Source: G942493275 sp942493275
Lineage (GTDB): Bacteria > Actinomycetota > Coriobacteriia > Anaerosomatales > PHET01
Length of the DNA: 64,000 nucleotides
Direction of reading: 5' to 3'
Assembly (NCBI GenBank): GCA_942493275.1
Contig: OW818687.1
Span: 248,001 to 312,000 of the forward strand
Below are positions 50,712-58,869 of the stretch, piece after piece (within the stretch, counting starts at the first letter, position 1; each line of letters opens with the position of its first letter). A model generated the notes under the pieces. The model did not search any database. It saw only the letters and a program-made list of their open reading frames with translations, and was not told where the DNA came from. The position numbers and the translations under genes are program-made.

Positions 50712-52709
50712 TCACTTCTTCCTCGGGAACGTTATTTCCGCTTCGGGGTCGAAGTCCTGGCGGAAGGGCAGTGTGGCGACGTACTCTCTCGACACGAGGA
50801 GCATCTCCTTCACGTCTTCGAACGTCTCCTCGCTCGCCGCCGAGATGGGCAGTTTCTCGCGAGTGCGGATGTCGTACGCCTGGCCCTTCTCGAACGTGCC
50901 GTCCGGGACGTAGAGCACCGACTCGTCGACGTAGGCGCCGCGTCCCAGCAGGCCGCTCGCCGCGATGACACCGTCACCCGAACGCAGGATGCTTCGCCCG
51001 AAGTGAACCATTCCCGAAAGGTCGACGTCCAGCGCGTCGGCGAGTGTCGGCGTCAGGTCCACCTGCCCCACGGGAGCTTCGATCCGATCGCCCACCTCCT
51101 GTCCCGGGAGATGGACGATGAGGGGCACCAGCGCCTTGTCGGCATCGTTGTAGTCATGCCCCGCCAGCGCGCGCAGAGCCTCGGCCTCGCCATCGTTACG
51201 GGGGTCGGGCAGCCCGAAGTGATCGCCATAGACGACCACAACGGAGTCGTCCCACAACCCCGACTGCTTGAGCTGCGAGATGAAGTAGCCGATCTGCTCG
51301 TCCGCGTAGTGGATCTCCGTCAGGTAGTTGCCGACGATGTTTCCTTCATACGGGGCCTGGAGACGCAGTTTCCGTCGGTCAGCCGGCACGTTCTCGAACG
51401 GGAAGTGCGAGGACATCATGATCACCTGCGCGTAGAACGGCTGCTTCGCCTCCTGCGCCTTCACAAGCTGTGGAACCGTCTTCTCCATCAACACTTGATC
51501 CGAGGCGGAACGAAACGCCATCTTGTCCTCTGTCCCGAAGTAGGACCTGTCGAAGTATCGGGTGAATCCGACCGCCGGGTAGAACTGGCTCCGGTTCCAG
51601 AAGCCCACCTCGTTGGTGTGGAACGTGTAGGACTCGTAGCCCTGCGAGGTGAGAACGCGCGGCAGCGACGTCAGCTGCCGGTCCGACCACCCGAGCGATG
51701 CGCCCACTTCCGGCGGAGGGTACAACGACGTGTTCGTGACGAACTCCACATCCGCTGTCGTGCCGAGCCCCGCGCCCGAAACGCAGTTGGGGAAGTAGTA
51801 GCTCTCCTCGATGAGGGCATTCATGTTGGGAGTCACTTCCATGCCGCCCACAGAGTGCCCGACAGCGATGGCCTGAAGCGCCTCCACCTGGATGACGATG
51901 ATGTTCTTGCCCTTTGCCTGGCCCGGCGTGAAACCGACGAGAGGGGCACCGACAGAGCGCCCCGCGAGCTTGTCGACCTGCACTTGAATGTCTGCGACGA
52001 CGGTGCCCTCGGCCTGCACGATCGACGAGGGTTTCGGTGAAGTGGTGTTCACGATCGCCACCGCGAGGTACGACCCCACGCCGCGCGTTGACGCCACTGC
52101 AGCCGCGTCTTCCGAGTCGGGTGAGGCTGCGGTGGCGCGAACACCAATGCCGAGAACGATGGCGACTGCGAGCGCGGCGACGTACGCGGCGCGCCTCTGA
52201 TACACGTAGGGCGTGCGATGCTCGGAGCAGACGGGAGCTCCTGCACGAGCCCCCGTGCATGCATCTATGCCGCGTCGCTGGGCGCGCATCACCCACGCGA
52301 CGAGGAACGGCAGATCGATGAAGAAGACGATCAGCCGCCAGTCAAGCAGCTCTGCGATGCTCGTCCCGACCGTGGCCGCCTGACCAATGGAGCGCATCGA
52401 CTCAAGCGTTGGGAGCAGGCCGTAGTACCCGTGGTAGACCGTGATTCCCAGAGCGAGCGCGGAGAGCACGAAGTCGGTCATGAGCATCGCCCGAAACCGC
52501 ATGTCCGGGAAGAACAGATCGACTGCTGCAAAGATGGTGAACACGAAGAGCGCGTCGAGCGCCATCGCAAGTGGAGTGATTCCGCCAACTGCTACGACGT
52601 GCAGGACAGCGAACTTGGCGCTCACGATCGCGACGAACATGAGCATCACGAGGAACGCTCGACGCTGTGCGGACCGGACCGCGAGGGTTGTCGGCTTCGA
52701 GTTCGGCAT
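50712..52709 (-). CDS. LtaS-like membrane sulfatase-fold phosphoglycerol transferase
   Basis: 665 residues. Five N-terminal membrane segments (to about residue 190) precede a large extracellular sulfatase-type domain. Metal/catalytic positions can be matched to LtaS: Glu in VIQVEALQ, the nucleophilic Thr in LGTTADVEFVTNTSLYPP, and Asp-His in VVVYGDHFGLPD. Such enzymes move phosphoglycerol or related groups from phosphatidylglycerol to a polymer. With WecB and a GT2 in the same run, modification of a surface glycopolymer is likely; the actual polymer is not known. Confidence 0.88.
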   Translation of the reverse strand: MPNSKPTTLAVRSAQRRAFLVMLMFVAIVSAKFAVLHVVAVGGITPLAMALDALFVFTIFAAVDLFFPDMRFRAMLMTDFVLSALALGITVYHGYYGLLPTLESMRSIGQAATVGTSIAELLDWRLIVFFIDLPFLVAWVMRAQRRGIDACTGARAGAPVCSEHRTPYVYQRRAAYVAALAVAIVLGIGVRATAASPDSEDAAAVASTRGVGSYLAVAIVNTTSPKPSSIVQAEGTVVADIQVQVDKLAGRSVGAPLVGFTPGQAKGKNIIVIQVEALQAIAVGHSVGGMEVTPNMNALIEESYYFPNCVSGAGLGTTADVEFVTNTSLYPPPEVGASLGWSDRQLTSLPRVLTSQGYESYTFHTNEVGFWNRSQFYPAVGFTRYFDRSYFGTEDKMAFRSASDQVLMEKTVPQLVKAQEAKQPFYAQVIMMSSHFPFENVPADRRKLRLQAPYEGNIVGNYLTEIHYADEQIGYFISQLKQSGLWDDSVVVVYGDHFGLPDPRNDGEAEALRALAGHDYNDADKALVPLIVHLPGQEVGDRIEAPVGQVDLTPTLADALDVDLSGMVHFGRSILRSGDGVIAASGLLGRGAYVDESVLYVPDGTFEKGQAYDIRTREKLPISAASEETFEDVKEMLLVSREYVATLPFRQDFDPEAEITFPRKK

Positions 52710-52712
52710 CGT

Positions 52713-53195
52713 CTAGTACCCCGGCAGCGGGACGAAGACCCACGACGAAGGCGGCGCGTACGTCATCTGGATGCCGTAGCGCATTCCCGGCTCAGCCGCG
52801 ATATCGATCGTGCCGACGTTAGCGACGCCGTTCTCCCACACGGTGACCTCGATCGTGTAGGGCGCCGGGCCCTTGTTGAACTGCGTGCTCCACGAGCCGT
52901 CCTTCATGGTCTTTGACTTGGCGACTCGGGTTCCGTCGGCATAGAGGATCTCGATGTCGGCGCCGACGATCGGAACGCCGTTGACGTCAACGAGCGTTCC
53001 GTAGAAGACGACCTGCTTCGGGTTGACGTTCACGCCGGAGGTACTGACGTTAGCGGCGATAGACGCCTCGGGCGGCGCGACGACCGCCGTGATCGCGACC
53101 ACTGCGACAACCAGCGACAGCACGGTGAAGATGAGGTCCTCGAGGACCGGATGCGAGGTGAGGTGGGCACCGCGCAGACGAAGGAACGGGCTCAC
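52713..53195 (-). CDS. Single-pass membrane protein with beta-sandwich domain
   Basis: 160 residues. One N-terminal membrane helix (VLEDLIFTVLSLVVAVVAIT) is followed by a Ser/Val-rich spacer and a CnaB/peptidase-regulatory-like beta domain (VVFYGTLVDVNGVPIVGADI; KDGSWSTQFNKGPAPYTIEV). I cannot name it further. It ends three bases before the LtaS-like gene and lies 43 bases after the GT2 gene, so it probably acts with them at the outer face of the membrane. Confidence 0.72.
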   Translation of the reverse strand: MSPFLRLRGAHLTSHPVLEDLIFTVLSLVVAVVAITAVVAPPEASIAANVSTSGVNVNPKQVVFYGTLVDVNGVPIVGADIEILYADGTRVAKSKTMKDGSWSTQFNKGPAPYTIEVTVWENGVANVGTIDIAAEPGMRYGIQMTYAPPSSWVFVPLPGY

Positions 53196-53238
53196 GCGGC
53201 CACCTCCTCTCGACGCCGGATGTCGATGCGGCGCGTCA

Positions 53239-54537
53239 TCAGACCGCCGCCTCGGAGTCGACTCGTGCGGTCTTGGCCCACGAACCCTGACGCGTGATCA
53301 TCCGTGACCACGCCCACGCCGTCGCGACCATCCACGCGTAGGTGTAGACAGCGAAGATGATCGCGTAGGCGGCGAGCCAGCGGACCGGCATCGGCACTGC
53401 CGTGCGCGACTGATACGTGAGCAGGAACACCGTCAGCGGGCCGAACGACAGGAACAGGATCAGCGCGTTGCGTATGGCCCCCGCCGGAATGAAGCTGAAG
53501 GCGCTTGAGGTCGTGATGATGATGCCGAGCGTCGACAGCATGCTCAGAATCATGCCGACCGAGACCAGCACGACGAAGATGACGAGTATGAGATAGAGCC
53601 CGAGGTCGACGCGCGTCTGCAAAGGGATGCTCTTCTGTCGCATCAGCGCGGGCAGGTGACTCCAACACTGGTAGTGCCCCTGCACCCAGCGCGTCCGCTG
53701 ACGGAAGAGGGCTCGCAGCCCGGTGACCGCCTGCTGCGCAACATAGGCGTCGGGACAGAACCGCATGCGCCAGCCGACCTGCACCAACGACAGTCCCAGG
53801 TCGAGGTCCTCGGTCAGGCAGTCCGTCCACGGCGCGTAGCCGAGCGAGATCAGGGCCGAGAGGCGCGTGAACTGCCCGTTGCCGCCCAGGCCCACGGAAC
53901 CGAACGCGTCGCGGGCTTCCTGCACGAACGCCGAGAAACCGACAAACTCGATGTCCTGCATGCGAGTGAGGACGTTGGTGCCCGAGTTCGCGATGCGCAC
54001 GCCGATCTGCAGGCCCCCGACGTCGGGCTCAGCGAAGTACGGCGCCACGGTGCTGAGGGTGTGCCCCTCAAGCTGACCGTCCGCGTCGGTGATGGCGATG
54101 ATGATGTCGTCAGCCGTGCGGCCGCCAAGGCGGGGATCGCCCGAGTCGACCATGCCGCGGATGATCTCGAACGCGTGATTCAGCACCGCGCCCTTGCCGC
54201 GCCCGGCAATCTCCGGACCGCGATCGATGACCATCACCTGGGGGTTCTTCTCGGCGTAGGAGTGCCCGATGGCGCTCGTGTCATCGTGGGAGCCGTCGTT
54301 CATGACGAAGATCGCGCGGTGCTCGTAGTCCTGCTTGAGCAGCGACTGGATCGTGTGGCCGATGACGACCTCTTCGTTGTGCGCCGGGATGATGATGAAG
54401 AAGAACGGGCGATAGCCCTCGTCTTCGGGGCGCTTTGTGAGCATCCGGCGAACCGAGAGGTGCAGCCACAGCAGCATGTAGTAGACGACGACCGCCGCCA
54501 CCACGTAGTTCAGGATTGTGAGATCAAGTATCGGCAT
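53239..54537 (-). CDS. Processive family 2 glycosyltransferase
   Basis: 432 residues. One N-terminal helix, a GT2 domain with IIIPAHNEE, VMNDGSHDDT, TDADGQLEG (DxD), a TEDLDLGL acceptor/base motif and QRTRWVQG (the Q-x-x-RW motif of processive enzymes), then four C-terminal membrane helices. This layout is that of BcsA/PgaC/hyaluronan-synthase-type polymerases that make and extrude a beta-linked polysaccharide. No PilZ domain is present. The sugar is unknown; the nearby wecB makes UDP-ManNAc available. Confidence 0.9.
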   Translation of the reverse strand: MPILDLTILNYVVAAVVVYYMLLWLHLSVRRMLTKRPEDEGYRPFFFIIIPAHNEEVVIGHTIQSLLKQDYEHRAIFVMNDGSHDDTSAIGHSYAEKNPQVMVIDRGPEIAGRGKGAVLNHAFEIIRGMVDSGDPRLGGRTADDIIIAITDADGQLEGHTLSTVAPYFAEPDVGGLQIGVRIANSGTNVLTRMQDIEFVGFSAFVQEARDAFGSVGLGGNGQFTRLSALISLGYAPWTDCLTEDLDLGLSLVQVGWRMRFCPDAYVAQQAVTGLRALFRQRTRWVQGHYQCWSHLPALMRQKSIPLQTRVDLGLYLILVIFVVLVSVGMILSMLSTLGIIITTSSAFSFIPAGAIRNALILFLSFGPLTVFLLTYQSRTAVPMPVRWLAAYAIIFAVYTYAWMVATAWAWSRMITRQGSWAKTARVDSEAAV

Positions 54538-54558
54538 GCTGCTTCTTGGCCCGTACGC

Positions 54559-56388
54559 CTACGGCGTCACGGTCAGCCACACTCCATTCGACGAGACGTT
54601 TTGCTTGATGACTCCGACGTAGCCCGACTCCGCGCCGCCAGGAACCACGGCGACGATCCGATTCGACGTCCACGAATCGATGGCGCACTCATACACGCCC
54701 CCGATGAGAACCCTGTTCTTGGGGCTCGCGGTGCCAAGGTCGGTGCCCGTGATGGTGATGCGCTCCCCTGCCGACACGCGACGCGGGGTGACCGAGGCGA
54801 TACTCGCCTTGTGCTCGACGACGAGGTAGCGACCGTTCGAACATGCCGCGTTGGTGCCAACCCCCACGTATCCGCTCGACGCCGAGGGAGGAACGGTGAC
54901 CTCGAGACGCGTATCGGTCCAGCTCGTGGTCTGGGCGGGAACTCCGCCCACCGTCACCACGAACTGCGTGGGATCAGCGCCGAATCCCGCGCCGTCGACG
55001 GCGATCGTCGCACCCGGCGGACTCCACCACTTCGAGAGCGAAGTGATTGTCGGCACCACGTTGACCCAGACACCGTTGGACGTGTAGAGGTCGTCCCTCA
55101 TCACGCCGATATAGCCGCTCCTCAGACCCGCAGGCACGCTGAACACGATGCGTCTCGCAGTCCACTGATCGGCGGTGAAGCGAGTCCCGTTCAATACAAG
55201 TACGCCCGGCGCGGGCCCGAAGTCTCGTCCGGACACGATGACTTCGAGCCCGCGCGTGAGGCGCCTCGTCGAGACGGACTCGATCGAAGGCAATCCGTAC
55301 GGTGCGTAGAGAATTCCATTGGACGAAAGGCCGTGCAAAATGACACCTGCGTAACCCGCTTGGGCGGCTCTCGGGACGACAACGCGAATCTCGGTGTCGC
55401 TCCACTCCACTACCTCGGCGGTGACGCCCGCGAAGCTGACCCATCCGCCCTCCGGCTCGGCGCCGAAGTTCGCGCCATGGAGCGTGACGATGGTGCCGGG
55501 CTCGCCCTCCCGGGGCGTGATCGAATCCAGGACCGGCTTGTCGAACGGAACGAAGTAGATGCCGTTGGAGCTCGTCCCGCCGACGACCACGCCGACGTAG
55601 CCCGAGCTTGTCGCAGCCGCAGGAACGGTGAACACGACGTGGGTGTCCGACCAGCTCACGGCCTCCGCGCGTTCACCCGCGCAGGCGACCCAGCTGGCCT
55701 GCTGGGCGTCGCCGAATCCGCTGCCAAAGATCTCGACCTGCTCGCCGGGGCGACCCCACGTCCGCGAGAGGCCGTCCACGACAGGTCCCGGACCGGCTGC
55801 GGGGATGAGCGGCAGTTCGAGGCCGCCGGGTGCGAGCTGTGCGACGCTCAACGCGGGCTCAAGAACGCGGTCGATGAGCAGCGTAGCAGTCTCGCCTTCA
55901 GGGGTGACGATGAGCCGGACTTTGGCCTCGCCGCTGGCCGGCAGGACCTCGGCCGCCGAGCGCGTGACCCCGGTGAGCACGTTGCGACCGGCGAGCATCT
56001 GCGAGAACACCCGGGCCGGAGCGACGGTCGACGGACCGGCGACCTCACTTGCGTGACGGTCGATCGGCTCGGCGGAGTTCACAACCGCTTGAACGACGCG
56101 CTGTGAGCGGTCATACCAGCCCTTGACGTCTATGTCGGCCACGTAGGTCACAGGTTCCGTCAGGCCCTCCGCCGACGTGTAGAGCTGTGCCTCGCGCTCG
56201 CCCCCGTCCTTCATCGTCCACGGGACTTCGATGCCGAGAATATCGGCGGGATCGATCTCCGAAGAGGTCATCGAGGCGATAGCCACGCCGCACACTGACA
56301 ACACGATGGCCGTCGCGATCGCGAGCGAACTCAACTCTCGCAGCGTTCTCAGAGCGCGGGCCTTCATGTGACGGAATCGGCTCGGCAT
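54559..56388 (-). CDS. Exported protein with five IPT/TIG-type repeats
   Basis: 609 residues. A signal anchor/peptide (LSSLAIATAIVLSVCGVAIA) is followed by about 170 unassigned residues and five IPT/TIG immunoglobulin-like repeats of about 80 residues. Each repeat ends in a variant of SGYVGVVVGGTSSNGIYF (AGYAGVILHGLSSNGILY, SGYIGVMRDDLYTSNGVW and so on). GxxG-W/F-GxPG and WSDT segments recur within each. Such repeats form surface stalks or bind polysaccharide. ATG 56388 is one base after the preceding gene's stop; GTG 56397 is possible. No wall anchor is visible at the C-terminus. Confidence 0.82.
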   Translation of the reverse strand: MPSRFRHMKARALRTLRELSSLAIATAIVLSVCGVAIASMTSSEIDPADILGIEVPWTMKDGGEREAQLYTSAEGLTEPVTYVADIDVKGWYDRSQRVVQAVVNSAEPIDRHASEVAGPSTVAPARVFSQMLAGRNVLTGVTRSAAEVLPASGEAKVRLIVTPEGETATLLIDRVLEPALSVAQLAPGGLELPLIPAAGPGPVVDGLSRTWGRPGEQVEIFGSGFGDAQQASWVACAGERAEAVSWSDTHVVFTVPAAATSSGYVGVVVGGTSSNGIYFVPFDKPVLDSITPREGEPGTIVTLHGANFGAEPEGGWVSFAGVTAEVVEWSDTEIRVVVPRAAQAGYAGVILHGLSSNGILYAPYGLPSIESVSTRRLTRGLEVIVSGRDFGPAPGVLVLNGTRFTADQWTARRIVFSVPAGLRSGYIGVMRDDLYTSNGVWVNVVPTITSLSKWWSPPGATIAVDGAGFGADPTQFVVTVGGVPAQTTSWTDTRLEVTVPPSASSGYVGVGTNAACSNGRYLVVEHKASIASVTPRRVSAGERITITGTDLGTASPKNRVLIGGVYECAIDSWTSNRIVAVVPGGAESGYVGVIKQNVSSNGVWLTVTP

Positions 56389-56389
56389 G

Positions 56390-58684
56390 TCAGTCACCAC
56401 ACGCCCGCTTGATCGAGGTCATGACCGAATCCGTGACCGACGCGGTGCCGCCGATGACGTGGACCTCGCCGATCCCGCCCGCCGCTGCTGAGAGTTTGCC
56501 CGATGGGCCCGCCGTAAGGACCGTGCCCTGCGTGAGCAGAAGCACGGTGCCGATTCGCGCCGTCATGACGCCGCCGGACAGCGCATCCGGGAACGTCTCA
56601 CCTGTCGTGAGTGCGACTCCGTGCCAGGCCATGCCGGCGTCCGCCACGCCCCAGTCGGCGACGAGCACCGCGGTGTCGTACCGGCTGCGGCCGCCCAGGC
56701 GCAGCACGTTCGCCGCACCGAGCCGATTGTTCAAAGAGGTCTGGACCGCGCTCGGAACGGAGTTGACTCCACCAAGGATCGCCGCGCGCGTGGTTCCGCC
56801 CGGGAGTGTGTAGCCTGCTGTGTTCGGGTTGGCCAGCACTATCGGGCGGCCGGTGGCGGCGGCGATCGGTGAGCCGGCCAAGGCGTCAGGGTAGTTGGAT
56901 CCGGTCGCGACGAGCACCGTCCCGTCGAACGTCCCCGACCTGAACGTGATGGCCTTCTGCGCGATGAGGACGGAGGTGGCATACCGGTCGCGACCCGGGA
57001 GGCGCTCCACGTTCGACGCGCCGACGAGCGCTTTGAGCGAAGTCTCCACACCGGCCGACACGGAGTTGGTCCCTCCGAGGATGTATATCTTCTGGGGCGC
57101 GAGCCGGGCGATCTCATCGCGCGTCACGGTGGTGAGCCGATTGGCCTCGGTGAGCAGAAGCGGTCCGCCCGCCGCGCCCGCGAGCGCCGATCCCCCAAGC
57201 GCGTCCGGCCAGTTCTGACCCGTCGCCACGACGACCGCAGGCGCCCCCCCGGGGAAAACGTGCTTCGAAGTCTCGACAGCCGTGGCGTAGCGGCTCTGGC
57301 CGCTGATGCGCTCGTAGACACGCGCTCCGGTCGTCACGAGAAACGCGTCCGCCGCTCCGTTGTCATCGGCGCTCACGATGTTGTCGGCGAAGGAGTGAAA
57401 CCCGATCGCGGAGCCGTCGGTCGCGAACCGGCACGCCGAGCTGGCGCCGTTGGTCGCGAGGCCCGTCGTCGTCACGCTCACACGCTGCACCGAACCGGTG
57501 CCCAGGTCGCGGAGGAACACATCCGAGACGCCGTTGAGGTCGCCGGGGACCACTTTCGAGTCCGTTGAGCTGAAAGCGACCCGAGCGGTGACCGGGTCGA
57601 TCGCGGCATCGCGAGACGCGGCCGCCAACTGCATGCCGGAGGACGTAAGGCTCGCCCGGGCGACCGCCCTGGTGGTCAGGTCAACGACGAAGACGTCTCG
57701 GACCCCGTTGGTGTCCCCGCCCACGAGGTTGGACGCCTGCGACTCGAAGGCGACCCGGCGGCCGGCGGCATCGATGCTCGGCGCGAAAGAGCCAAGGTTG
57801 CCCTCGACTCCGCCTGCGGTCGCACTGGCTCGGGTGACTGAGATCGAAGAGGCGGTGACGCTCGCCACGTACACGTCCTGGTGCCCGTTGTCGCCACCCG
57901 CGACGAGGTTGCTCGCAGCAGACCCGAACGCAATCCGGCTGCCGCTTGCGTTGATCGCCGGTGAACTGGAGTGGCCGTTGGCCTCAACGCCGTTGACTCC
58001 TCGGCTGACGCGCCGGGTGAGCGAAGACGCGAACGTGCGGATGAAGATGTCGTCGTTGCCAGCCACGTCACCGGCGACCAGATCGGACGCCGAGGACACG
58101 AAGGCGATCGCGGCGCCATCGGAACTCAGCGCGGGACTGTGCGAGTCCGCGTTGCCCGGGAGCCCCGCCGGAGTGATGCTCGCCATGGTCGTGGAGCCGG
58201 ACTGCCGATCGTGCACGAAGACGTCGGTGGAGGCATTGTCGTCGCCAACAATCAGGTTTGTCGCATTGGAGGCGAAGGCGACGTAGCGGCCATCGGCGCT
58301 GATGCTCGGAGAGAAGCTGTCGCCGTCGGCCAGGCTGCCGCCGAGCGCAGCCGAGATCAGGGTCGTTGTGCCAGCGACAGTGTCGCGAACGAAGACGTTC
58401 ACGTGCCCGCCGGTATCACCGTCGAGTGCGTCCGACGAGGACTGGAATGCCACGAAGCGCCCGTCGTCCGAGGTCACCGGAAGCAGAGAGTCCGTGTCAG
58501 CCTGAGCTCCGTCGACACCAACGCTGACGCGACCGACCCGGGACACGGGCGCTGCGATCGCGGGAGAGAGGGCTACCGAAGGGTAGAGCAGGGCGATCAG
58601 GGTCATACACGCACAAACACGCCGCGCGGCGACGCTCACCATTCGCGACGTGCAAAACGTATCGCCCATGCCCGAAGAACGCAT
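56390..58684 (-). CDS. Exported TolB-like beta-propeller protein with three CWB2 repeats
   Basis: 764 residues. After a signal peptide (residues to about 45, ending IAAP) come about nine WD40/TolB-like blades of the form SISADGRYVAFASNATNLI and FVHDRQSGSTTMAS. A C-terminal CWB2 triplet (GQSRYATAVETS, GRDRYATSVLIA, GGRSRYDTAVLVA) completes it. The propeller may bind protein or carbohydrate at the wall. GAGGAG precedes ATG 58684. It heads the envelope run and has CRP-type site E about 113 bases upstream. Confidence 0.85.
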   Translation of the reverse strand: MRSSGMGDTFCTSRMVSVAARRVCACMTLIALLYPSVALSPAIAAPVSRVGRVSVGVDGAQADTDSLLPVTSDDGRFVAFQSSSDALDGDTGGHVNVFVRDTVAGTTTLISAALGGSLADGDSFSPSISADGRYVAFASNATNLIVGDDNASTDVFVHDRQSGSTTMASITPAGLPGNADSHSPALSSDGAAIAFVSSASDLVAGDVAGNDDIFIRTFASSLTRRVSRGVNGVEANGHSSSPAINASGSRIAFGSAASNLVAGGDNGHQDVYVASVTASSISVTRASATAGGVEGNLGSFAPSIDAAGRRVAFESQASNLVGGDTNGVRDVFVVDLTTRAVARASLTSSGMQLAAASRDAAIDPVTARVAFSSTDSKVVPGDLNGVSDVFLRDLGTGSVQRVSVTTTGLATNGASSACRFATDGSAIGFHSFADNIVSADDNGAADAFLVTTGARVYERISGQSRYATAVETSKHVFPGGAPAVVVATGQNWPDALGGSALAGAAGGPLLLTEANRLTTVTRDEIARLAPQKIYILGGTNSVSAGVETSLKALVGASNVERLPGRDRYATSVLIAQKAITFRSGTFDGTVLVATGSNYPDALAGSPIAAATGRPIVLANPNTAGYTLPGGTTRAAILGGVNSVPSAVQTSLNNRLGAANVLRLGGRSRYDTAVLVADWGVADAGMAWHGVALTTGETFPDALSGGVMTARIGTVLLLTQGTVLTAGPSGKLSAAAGGIGEVHVIGGTASVTDSVMTSIKRACGD

Positions 58685-58789
58685 GCCCTGCTCCTCTGCA
58701 CGGGTGTCCGGACCCGCGCACCGGGCTCGTGAGCACAATCCCCTCACGACCCATTGAGGAGTTAATCGGCACTCCAACACTGATAGTTG

Positions 58790-58805
58790 AGTGATTTCCG
58801 TCACT
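58790..58805 (-). promoter_or_regulatory. CRP/FNR-type palindrome (site E)
   Basis: AGTGA-N6-TCACT; towards the gene it reads GTGACGGAAATCAC. It sits between metH and the propeller/CWB2 gene, about 113 bases before the latter. A TATATA stretch lies further upstream at 58841-58846, but no matching -35 is seen. Confidence 0.62.
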
Positions 58806-58869
58806 TTCTGCGTACTTGAAGCCGCGTGTACGCAATCCTATATAGCGGAGACGAATCGCGACGGCCTGT

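Noticed and set aside
53656..56106. An open frame of 816 codons on the plus strand.
   Set aside because: It lies antisense to the GT2 and IPT/TIG genes, is rich in Arg, His, Asp and Ala without any motif, and has no ribosome site. Long antisense frames are normal at this GC content.
56367..56382. TGTGACGG near the IPT/TIG start as a further CRP-type site.
   Set aside because: Only the left half matches (TGTGACGGAATCGG); the right TCAC half is missing and it lies inside the coding sequence.
54559..56388. Repeats in this gene as a CRISPR or mobile element signal.
   Set aside because: The repetition is at protein level (IPT/TIG modules of about 80 residues) and diverged at DNA level.
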